Shown here: one piece after another, positions 58,322 to 64,000 of the stretch
Layout: each line of letters begins with the position of its first letter
Numbering within the stretch: the first letter of the stretch is position 1
The notes under the pieces: generated by a model
The model's database searches: none
Seen by the model: the letters and a program-made list of their open reading frames with translations, nothing else
Told to the model about the DNA's origin: nothing
Position numbers and translations under genes: made by a program
Assembly: GCF_044458865.1 (NCBI RefSeq)
Contig: NZ_JBITIH010000020.1
Span: 1-64,000 of the forward strand
DNA length: 64,000 bases
Reading direction: 5' to 3'
Source of the DNA: Micromonospora_G sp044458865
GTDB lineage: Bacteria > Actinomycetota > Actinomycetes > Mycobacteriales > Micromonosporaceae

Positions 58322-59041
58322 ATGTGGAGGTTCCGGATCGTCGGGGTGGGGCTGGGGCTGCTCGCACTCTTCGGCGCCGGCATCGGTGACTCCACGGCGG
58401 GCGGACGTGAGACCGCCTCGGAGACGCTGGCGCGGGCGTACGAGCGGCTGGGTGGGGAACGGTTCCGCATCCTCGCCCGTTCGACGTCGATTGACGGTCG
58501 GCAGTTGTTCCAGCTCGACGCCGTCGTGGACCGCAGCCGCCGGCTCGGTGACCTCACGACAGAGGCGACGGAGGCGGGCGTGCCGGTCTCCGAGCACACG
58601 CTCCTGATCGGCGATGGTGCGTACACCCAGTTGACCAGGGACGGCGAGATCGTCGTCGGGGCGACCGGACGGAGCTGGGTCTACACCAACCTGACCCGGG
58701 TCCCCGGTGACCACGGACTGCTCGGACCGACCTTCGAGGTGCTGCTGGAGCCGTTCCGGCAGGTCCAGCACCTGGAGCGGGTGGGCCGGACGGGCTTGCG
58801 GGGAACAGTGGACCTGGTACGCGAGCAGAACGTCCCGGACGTGCCCGAGCTGCGTACGGTGCCGTTCGAGGCGACCGTCGACGACCGGGGACGGCTCACC
58901 GGCTACACGCTCGTCCGCCCCGAGTACGGCGGCAGCCCGGCGGTCCGGTCGGAGGTGCTCTTCCGTGACTTCGGACTGCCGGTCGAGGTGACCGCGCCGC
59001 CCACCGCCGATCTGATGGAGAACCCGCTCGTCGGTCGCTGA
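58322..59041 (+). CDS. Secreted protein of unknown function
   Basis: A 239-residue protein. One N-terminal hydrophobic segment (IVGVGLGLLALFGAGIG) without a lipobox Cys acts as signal or anchor. The rest resembles lipid-carrier-like beta-sheet proteins in general pattern (LFQLDAVVDRSRRLGDLTTEA, LLIGDGAYTQLT, VPFEATVDDRGRLTGYTLVRPEYGG, VLFRDFGLPVEVTAPP), comparable to LppX/LprG folds, but no clear family match is made. ATG 58322 follows GGAGGG at 5 nt. It is transcribed away from the acyltransferase gene. Confidence 0.65.
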   Translation: MWRFRIVGVGLGLLALFGAGIGDSTAGGRETASETLARAYERLGGERFRILARSTSIDGRQLFQLDAVVDRSRRLGDLTTEATEAGVPVSEHTLLIGDGAYTQLTRDGEIVVGATGRSWVYTNLTRVPGDHGLLGPTFEVLLEPFRQVQHLERVGRTGLRGTVDLVREQNVPDVPELRTVPFEATVDDRGRLTGYTLVRPEYGGSPAVRSEVLFRDFGLPVEVTAPPTADLMENPLVGR

Positions 59042-59042
59042 A

Positions 59043-59086
59043 ACGACGTCCGGCGCCCCACCTTCGGCAGGGGCGCCGGACGTCGT
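59043..59086. terminator. 17-bp perfect bidirectional hairpin
   Basis: Arms 59043-59059 and 59070-59086 are exact reverse complements around a 10-nt loop. It begins 2 bp after one stop (59041) and ends 26 bp before the other (59112). Confidence 0.85.
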
Positions 59087-59111
59087 GCCGTGGGGGCTTC
59101 CCGCCCGACGA

Positions 59112-60305
59112 TCAGGACAGGTCGCCCGTGTGGGGCTCGGTGGTCCAGGACAGGCCGAGGTCCGCGTACGTACGCATGCTGGTCGCGGCGGCGGCGACCG
59201 CCGCGTCGACGCCGTCGATCACCCAGGCCGGGCTGCCGCTGTCGTGTCGCAGGTGCCGGTTCCCACTCGGGATCAGGGTCGGTGCCGGTGCGGCGAGGAT
59301 CGCCTCGACCAGCGCGGTGAAGTCCCGGGCCGCGTCGAGCGGGGCGAGCAGCGCCACCCCCGAGGGGTCCCGGCGGTGGTCGAGCAGGTTCGCCAACAGG
59401 CCGGTCCGTTCGGCGCTCTCCGCGGCGCTCGCCCCGCCCGGTACGGCGCCCGCGTCGGCAGCGGGTGCCGAGGTGAGCAGCAGCCGGTCGGTCGGGTACT
59501 CCAGCACCGCCGAACCTTCCGTACCGTGGACGATCATGTCGCCCTCACGGAACTCGGCGGCGCTCAACGTGACCGCGATCAGCAGTGGCGGACCGGCGGT
59601 GAACTCCACCCGGAGGCAGGCGGTGTCCTCGACCTCGATCTCCCGGGTGCGGTAGCGCTCCAGGGTGAACCGGGTCGGCACCGCGCCCGTGGCGGCGGCG
59701 CGGACCAGGTCGAGACCGAGCATCAGGGTGTGCGCGAACGGGTTGACCAGGGCGCCGTCGACCACCGCCCGTCCGTCGACCGAGCGTCGTCCGGCCCAGG
59801 GGGAGCGGGCGTAGTAGGCGTCGTCACGGATCCAGGTGCCGGCGGCGGCGACGCCGGTGACCTTTCCGAGCCGACCGGTGCGGATCGCGTCGCGGAGCGT
59901 CGCCAGCGCGTGTGAGCCCTGGGCCTGGAACCCGACCTGGCAGATCCTGCCCGCGTCGCGCAGGGCCCGGGTGAGCCGGTCGTGGTCGGCGAGGCTGGTG
60001 ACCGGGGGCTTCTCCAGCAGCAGGTCGGCGCCGGCGGCCACCGCGTCGAGCGCGATCGGCAGGTGGGTGTGGGGTGGGGTGCTGACCACGACGATGTCCG
60101 GGCGGGTGGCGGCGAGCATCGCCCGGTGGTCGGTGTGTACGGGGACCGCCGGGCCGGCCTCCTCTTCGGAGAGTGGCCGGGTGTCGCAGACGGCGACCAG
60201 GCGGACCCGGCCAGCGCGTTGCAGGGCGTCGATGCTCCGCCGGTGCTGGGCGCCGTAGCCGGTCGCACCGATCAGGGCCACCGTGGGGGGTGTGGGCTCG
60301 GACAT
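59112..60305 (-). CDS. Gfo/Idh/MocA family oxidoreductase
   Basis: A 397-residue NAD(P)-dependent sugar-type dehydrogenase. The N-terminal Rossmann fold is VALIGATGYGAQHRRSIDAL; DIVVVSTPPHTHLPIALDAVAAGADLLLEKPPVTS carries the EKP motif. The C-terminal half has the beta-sheet substrate domain (GALVNPFAHTLMLGLDLV with the catalytic-type His). TAGCCT at 60313-60318 is 7 nt before ATG 60305, so it may be leaderless. It diverges from the sugar-binding lipoprotein, and the two may handle the same sugar. Confidence 0.88.
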   Translation of the reverse strand: MSEPTPPTVALIGATGYGAQHRRSIDALQRAGRVRLVAVCDTRPLSEEEAGPAVPVHTDHRAMLAATRPDIVVVSTPPHTHLPIALDAVAAGADLLLEKPPVTSLADHDRLTRALRDAGRICQVGFQAQGSHALATLRDAIRTGRLGKVTGVAAAGTWIRDDAYYARSPWAGRRSVDGRAVVDGALVNPFAHTLMLGLDLVRAAATGAVPTRFTLERYRTREIEVEDTACLRVEFTAGPPLLIAVTLSAAEFREGDMIVHGTEGSAVLEYPTDRLLLTSAPAADAGAVPGGASAAESAERTGLLANLLDHRRDPSGVALLAPLDAARDFTALVEAILAAPAPTLIPSGNRHLRHDSGSPAWVIDGVDAAVAAAATSMRTYADLGLSWTTEPHTGDLS

Positions 60306-60406
60306 GTGGGCGAGGCTACCCAGAGAATATGTAACGATTCAACCTGCCCGGCGGGCAGTGCGCGCTGGCCCAGGTAACAGAGGCGACGCGTCCTGGTAAC
60401 CATCCC

Positions 60407-60492
60407 TTGACAAGAGGGTGGAGCGGTCCTAGCGTCCGCTCTAGTTAAACCGTTTCATAGAGCTGAGTCGCCCGTGCCGGGCAAGCGCTTAC
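60407..60492 (+). promoter_or_regulatory. Promoter and LacI-type palindromes of the sugar-binding protein gene
   Basis: TTGACA at 60407-60412, a 17-bp spacer and TAGCGT at 60430-60435 form a good promoter. Just downstream lie TTAAACCGTTTCA (60445-60457, core AAAC-C-GTTT) and GCAAGCGCTTAC (60481-60492, core AAGCGCTT), both of the type bound by LacI-family repressors. Neither matches the CebR sites, so another repressor is expected. Confidence 0.6.
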
Positions 60493-60532
60493 CCCCGTGC
60501 TCCACGCGCCCCCAGCGAAGGAGAAAACCCCT

Positions 60533-61831
60533 ATGTTGAGAACCCGCCGCAACCACCGCACGGTGCGAGCCGCCGCGGTCGCCCTGTCGGCGCTCCTTGC
60601 CCTGCCGTTGGCCGCCTGCGGCGGCGGCGACGCGGCCGACGACGGCCCGGTCACCCTCCAGTTCACCTGGTGGGGCAACGACGCCCGGGCGAAGGTCACC
60701 GAAGAGGCCATCGACCTGTTCGAGGCGAAGTACCCGGACATCAAGGTGCAGACCTCGTTCGGTGCCTTCGACGCGTACTTCCAGAAGCTCTCCACCCAGA
60801 TCGCCGGCGGCGACGCCCCCGACGTGGTGCAGATGGACCGCGCCTACCTGCGCGAGTACGCCGACCGCAACGCCCTGCTCGACCTGGAGAAGTACATCAA
60901 GGACGGCACCCTCAAGGTCGCCGACCTGACCCCCACGCTGCTCCCGGCCGGCAAGGTCGGTGACGCCACCTACGCGATCCCGATCGCGCAGAACACCCAG
61001 GGCGTGATCTACGACCCGGCGCTCTGGAGCAAGGCCGGTGTCACGCCGCCGAGCACCACCTGGACCTGGAACGACCTGCTCGCCGCCGGCCAGAAGCTGA
61101 GCCAGGCCAGCGGTGGCAAGGTCGCCGGTTTCGGTGACTTCGGCTTCGCCATCGACTGGTTCGACATCTGGCTCCAGCAGCGTGGCAAGAAGATCTACAC
61201 CGACGACGGCAAGCTCGGCTTCGAGGAGGCCGACCTCGCCCAGTTCTGGACCATGACCGGCCAGTTCCGTACTGCGGGGGCACTCGCCCCGGCCGAGCTG
61301 ACCACCCAGATGGACGGCTCGGTGCAGAACTCCTCGCTGATCAAGAAGGGCGTCACGGCGGAGGTCAACTACGACTCCAGCTTCAGCCCGATGATCTCCG
61401 CGTACGGCGCCCCGCTGGCCATCGGACCGATGCCGAGCGACACCGACAAGCGCGGCATGATCGCGTCGATGGCGATGGCCTACAGCGTGGCCGAGCGGAG
61501 CGAGCACCCGAAGCAGGCCGCCATGCTGATCGACTTCCTGATCAACGACGAGGCCGCCGGCAAGGTTCTCGCCGTCTCCCGGGGCATGCCGGCGAACGCC
61601 AAGGTCCGCGACGTGCTCGCGCCCAGCCTGGCCGCGAACGACAAGCTCGTGTACGACTTCGAAAGCTCGGTGACCAGCCAGTTGCTGCCGACCCCGCCGG
61701 CCCAGCCCAAGGGCGGTGGCGCGGTCAAGGCCGAGTTCCAGCGGGTCTACGACGAGGTCATCTTCGGCCGGATCACCCCGCAGGAAGGCGCCAAGCGCCT
61801 GATCACGGAGGCCAAGAGCCAGCTCGGCTGA
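60533..61831 (+). CDS. Sugar ABC transporter substrate-binding lipoprotein
   Basis: A 432-residue family-1 solute-binding protein. The lipobox is LPLAAC (Cys near 29), with a Gly/Asp-rich linker. VTLQFTWWGNDARAKVTEEAIDLFEAKYPDIKV starts the fold, and GGDAPDVVQMDRAYLREYADRNALLDL is typical of oligosaccharide-binding members. GAAGGAGA precedes ATG 60533. No permease or ATPase gene lies nearby; a terminator follows. Its transporter partners must be elsewhere. Confidence 0.9.
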   Translation: MLRTRRNHRTVRAAAVALSALLALPLAACGGGDAADDGPVTLQFTWWGNDARAKVTEEAIDLFEAKYPDIKVQTSFGAFDAYFQKLSTQIAGGDAPDVVQMDRAYLREYADRNALLDLEKYIKDGTLKVADLTPTLLPAGKVGDATYAIPIAQNTQGVIYDPALWSKAGVTPPSTTWTWNDLLAAGQKLSQASGGKVAGFGDFGFAIDWFDIWLQQRGKKIYTDDGKLGFEEADLAQFWTMTGQFRTAGALAPAELTTQMDGSVQNSSLIKKGVTAEVNYDSSFSPMISAYGAPLAIGPMPSDTDKRGMIASMAMAYSVAERSEHPKQAAMLIDFLINDEAAGKVLAVSRGMPANAKVRDVLAPSLAANDKLVYDFESSVTSQLLPTPPAQPKGGGAVKAEFQRVYDEVIFGRITPQEGAKRLITEAKSQLG

Positions 61832-61845
61832 GCCCGACGCACCAA

Positions 61846-61877
61846 CGGTGCCCCGGTCCCCGCGGACCGGGGCACCG
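61846..61877 (+). terminator. 14-bp hairpin after the binding-protein gene
   Basis: Arms 61846-61859 and 61864-61877 pair perfectly around a 4-nt loop, 15 bp after the stop. Short direct repeats (CCCTGTCCG twice, then two CGCTCGT..ACCCGCTTC units) follow up to 61940. Confidence 0.75.
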
Positions 61878-62018
61878 CCCTGTCCGCCCTGTCCGCGCTC
61901 GTCGTACCCGCTTCCCGCGCTCGTACCCGCTTCTCGCCGCCCCACGGGCGGTTTTTCGCGACCAGGGCCGGGTAGGCCCCGTGGACGGCTCGTGGACCTG
62001 GGGAAGGGGCTTTTCGAG

Positions 62019-63233
62019 ATGAGGGCAGCGGTCTGGCACGGTGTCGGCGATATCCGGTTGGACGAGGTACCGGATCCGCGCATCGAGGAACCCACCGACG
62101 CGATCGTCCGAATCACCAGAACCGCCATCTGCGGCACCGACCTGCACTTCGCTCGGGGCACCGTACCCGGGCTGAGTGACGGCAGCATCCTCGGCCACGA
62201 GGGCGTCGGCCAGGTGGTCCAGGTCGGCAGCGCGGTACGCAACTTCTCACCCGGCGACCGGGTGGTGGTCTCGTCCACCATCTCCTGCGGGTTCTGTTCC
62301 TACTGCCGGGCCGGCTATCAGGCCCAGTGCGACAACGCCAACCCCGGTGGGCGACGCGCGGGCACCGCCTACTACGGCGCCCCCGCGAGCGCCGGTGGGT
62401 TCGCCGGACTCCAGGCCGAGTACGCGCGCATCCCGTACGCCAGCAACGGCCTGGTCGCCCTCCCCGACGACGTCTCCGACGACGAGGCGATCCTGCTGTC
62501 GGACATCTTCCCGACCGCCTGGTTCGGGGCCCGGATCGCGGACGTCTCCGCCGGTGACACGGTCGCCGTCTTCGGCTGCGGACCGGTCGGACAGTTGGCG
62601 ATCCTCTCCGCGCAACTCCAGGGCGCCGGCCGGGTCATCGCGGTCGACCAGTTACCGGACCGGCTCGCGACCGCGAAGGGTCAACACGCCGAGGTGGTCG
62701 ACTTCAGCGTGGAGGACCCGGTGTCGGTGATCGACGAGCTGACCGGCGGAATCGGTGTCGACCGGGCGATCGACGCGGTCGGCGTCGACGCCCAGCACCC
62801 GTCCCACGGCCCGGCCGCCCAGCAGGCGCAGGAGCAGGCCGACCTGCTCGCCTGGGAACGCGACGCGGTCGCCGCCCAGGCGGCACCGCAGGACGACAAC
62901 TGGGTGCCGGGCAACGCCCCGGGGCAGGCACTGCGGTGGGCGGTCGACGCCCTGGCCAAGGCCGGCACGCTCGGCATCCTCGGGGTCTACCCGCCGACGA
63001 TGACCTCGTTCCCGACCGGCATCGCGATGAACAAGAACCTCACCATCAAGGCCGGCAACGCCAACCACCGGCACTACCTGCCGCAACTGGTCGAGATGAT
63101 CGGCAACGGCACGGTCGACCCGTCCGGGTTGGTCACCGAGGAGGAGCCGATGGGTGACATCATCGGCGCGTACCACGAGTTCGACCGGCGTGAGCCGGGC
63201 TGGCTCAAGGTGGCGATCGATCCCACCACCTGA
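62019..63233 (+). CDS. Zinc-dependent alcohol dehydrogenase
   Basis: A 404-residue medium-chain dehydrogenase of the glutathione-independent formaldehyde dehydrogenase-like group. Catalytic zinc ligands are Cys38 (AICGTDLHF) and His in LGHEGVG. Structural zinc Cys are in SCGFCSYCRAGYQAQC (about 90-104). The cofactor loop is VFGCGPVGQLAILSAQLQGA. A long insert with AQQAQEQADLLAWERDAVAAQAAPQD (about 270-295) is typical of this long-chain subgroup. ATG 62019 follows GGAAGGGG by about 10 nt. The substrate is unknown. Confidence 0.9.
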   Translation: MRAAVWHGVGDIRLDEVPDPRIEEPTDAIVRITRTAICGTDLHFARGTVPGLSDGSILGHEGVGQVVQVGSAVRNFSPGDRVVVSSTISCGFCSYCRAGYQAQCDNANPGGRRAGTAYYGAPASAGGFAGLQAEYARIPYASNGLVALPDDVSDDEAILLSDIFPTAWFGARIADVSAGDTVAVFGCGPVGQLAILSAQLQGAGRVIAVDQLPDRLATAKGQHAEVVDFSVEDPVSVIDELTGGIGVDRAIDAVGVDAQHPSHGPAAQQAQEQADLLAWERDAVAAQAAPQDDNWVPGNAPGQALRWAVDALAKAGTLGILGVYPPTMTSFPTGIAMNKNLTIKAGNANHRHYLPQLVEMIGNGTVDPSGLVTEEEPMGDIIGAYHEFDRREPGWLKVAIDPTT

Positions 63234-63252
63234 GGCTCCGCCGGAGCTTCGG

Positions 63253-63462
63253 TTATCCGAGCAGGTCTGCCAGCAGGCGTTCACCGGCCAACCAGGGGCC
63301 GTAACCGGCGGCCGTGTTGAGGTGACCGGCGTCGCCCGCGTCGACCAGCTCCGCGCCCCAGGCCGCCGCGTACGTGGCCACCTGCGCGAACGTCGCGTGC
63401 GGATCGTGCCAGTGGTGCGTCGTGGGGAGGCCCCGGCCGGGCACCAGAAGCACGCTCGGCAT
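63253..63462 (-). pseudogene. Internally deleted RBBP9/YdeN-type serine hydrolase
   Basis: A 69-residue frame. The start MPSVLLVPGRGLPTTHHW is the N-terminus of RBBP9-type alpha/beta hydrolases (normally about 180-190 residues). It is joined to DPHATFAQVATYAAAWGAEL, then DAGDAGHLNTAAGYGPW, which is their C-terminal third with the catalytic Asp and His regions. The centre, including the GxSxG nucleophile, is missing in frame. TACGGT 7 nt before ATG 63462 could still drive it. Probably inactive as a hydrolase. Confidence 0.55.
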
Positions 63463-63484
63463 GCGATCGACCGTACCGCCTCCG

Positions 63485-63865
63485 CTAGCGTGCCGGCTGC
63501 CCCGAGCGCCAGGTGTCAGGCGCGACGAGCAGCAGCACCAACGCCGTGGTGATCGCGAGCCCTTGTGCGACATCCGCCGCGCCCGTCCCATGGACGATCA
63601 GGGCTACCAGCCCGACGGTGGAGAGCAGGAGAAAGAACCAGCGAAAGATCCGGCCACCGTGCCAGAGCGCGTACGCCCACGCAGCGCCCACCGCCAGCCG
63701 AATGACGCCATCTATCAGTGTTTCGGCTCTGGCGGCGCCGAATCCGCCGATCGTCTCGGCCAGCACCACGACGAGGTTCACCGCGCACACCAGTACCACC
63801 GCGCCGACCACCTGGACCGGTGGTCGGCGCCGCCCTGACCTTGTCGGTTCGCTGATACCGGTCAC
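63485..63865 (-). CDS. Small integral membrane protein
   Basis: A 126-residue protein with four likely membrane helices (VVGAVVLVCAVNLVVVLAETI, LIDGVIRLAVGAAWAYALWHG, FRWFFLLLSTVGLVALIVHG, VAQGLAITTALVLLLVAPDTW). The N-terminus is basic and Pro-rich; the start is GTG 63865. No family is recognised. It lies 22 bp after the next leftward gene and may be co-transcribed with it. Confidence 0.65.
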   Translation of the reverse strand: MTGISEPTRSGRRRPPVQVVGAVVLVCAVNLVVVLAETIGGFGAARAETLIDGVIRLAVGAAWAYALWHGGRIFRWFFLLLSTVGLVALIVHGTGAADVAQGLAITTALVLLLVAPDTWRSGQPAR

Positions 63866-63887
63866 TCAGGCAGTGTGCGCCAGACGA

Positions 63888-64000
63888 TCAACGGCCCTGG
63901 GATTCCAGCTTGGCGAGCTGGTCGAGCTGCGTGGTCCGGGTCTGCTCGATCTGGGTGGCCAGCTCCCGGATGTGCGGCTCGCTGCCGGACTTCTCCACCG
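63888..64000 (-). CDS. C-terminal end of a DUF305/DUF4142-like protein (cut by window edge)
   Basis: The last 36 residues of a leftward gene that begins beyond the window. The end VEKSGSEPHIRELATQIEQT, then RTTQLDQLAKLESQGR, has the form of the final helices of DUF305-type ferritin-like proteins (EVRALA-x-QI-x(6)-EI-x-M). Too short for a firm assignment. Confidence 0.45.
   Translation of the reverse strand, partial: VEKSGSEPHIRELATQIEQTRTTQLDQLAKLESQGR

Noticed and set aside
1..64000. tRNA, rRNA, CRISPR array, prophage or replication origin
   Set aside because: No cloverleaf, rRNA-like block, spaced repeat array, phage structural gene or DnaA-box cluster was recognised on reading.

Overview
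The window is high-GC actinobacterial chromosome. Codon usage, many GTG starts, TANNNT-type -10 boxes directly before start codons, and protein content (TIGR03089, DUF4142, BsaP, CebR regulon, CBM2-tailed secreted hydrolases) fit Micromonosporaceae (Micromonospora or a close genus). This placement is inference from gene content. No rRNA, tRNA, CRISPR array or prophage was seen.

Layout. 1-567: 3' part of an IS982-type transposase abutting the end of a DNA glycosylase gene (565-1485). 1.5-3.8 kb: secreted Pro-rich protein and DUF4142 protein. 4.1-7.1 kb: putative membrane electron-transfer module (ferric-reductase-like membrane protein fused to ferredoxin, ferredoxin reductase, and a facing Lipoprotein_15-type lipoprotein). 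7.3-10.9 kb: GIY-YIG protein, SDR with divergent MmyB-type regulator, ECF sigma/anti-sigma pair. 11.0-18.4 kb: spermidine-synthase-like protein, then a four-gene operon herA-sbcD-sbcC-nurA for DNA double-strand end processing. 18.7-26.7 kb: secreted esterase with CBM2, self-regulated TetR, RibD-like reductase coupled to a 39-residue Cys-rich protein, secreted endonuclease I, a kinase-like gene lacking its catalytic loop, TIGR03089 protein and a Tat-exported PhoX-type protein. 27.0-33.7 kb: pRiA4b ORF-3-like protein, then the cellobiose locus cebEFG-bglC-cebR. 33.8-40.0 kb: acyl-CoA dehydrogenase with its phosphotransferase partner, two ACT-domain proteins (one fused to a GNAT acetyltransferase) and an aldehyde dehydrogenase. 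40.2-46.0 kb: GH9 cellulase (GH9-CBM3-FN3-CBM2) with a CebR operator, then an uncharacterised protein coupled to a membrane-anchored M16 peptidase. 46.0-51.6 kb: biotin genes bioB-bsaP diverging from bioF-bioD, followed by a P450/methyltransferase pair. 51.7-60.3 kb: secreted proteins, M36 fungalysin-type protease, acyltransferase-SGNH membrane protein and a MocA-type oxidoreductase. 60.4-64.0 kb: sugar-binding lipoprotein without permeases, zinc alcohol dehydrogenase, an internally deleted RBBP9-type hydrolase, a membrane protein, and the end of a DUF305/DUF4142-like gene.

Working together. The clearest physiological unit is cellulose use. The secreted GH9 enzyme would release cello-oligosaccharides, CebEFG would import them, BglC would cleave them and CebR would repress. 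Three near-identical 14-bp palindromes (27735, 27788, 40250) tie the unit together. Convergent gene pairs are separated by long perfect hairpins (38310, 49669, 52843, 59043). Several genes carry a -10 box 6-8 nt before the start codon, suggesting leaderless mRNAs. Short tandem duplications are common and include a perfect 44-bp one that duplicates the bioD start. Two genes (24009, 63253) look like in-frame internal deletion products of recognisable enzyme families.
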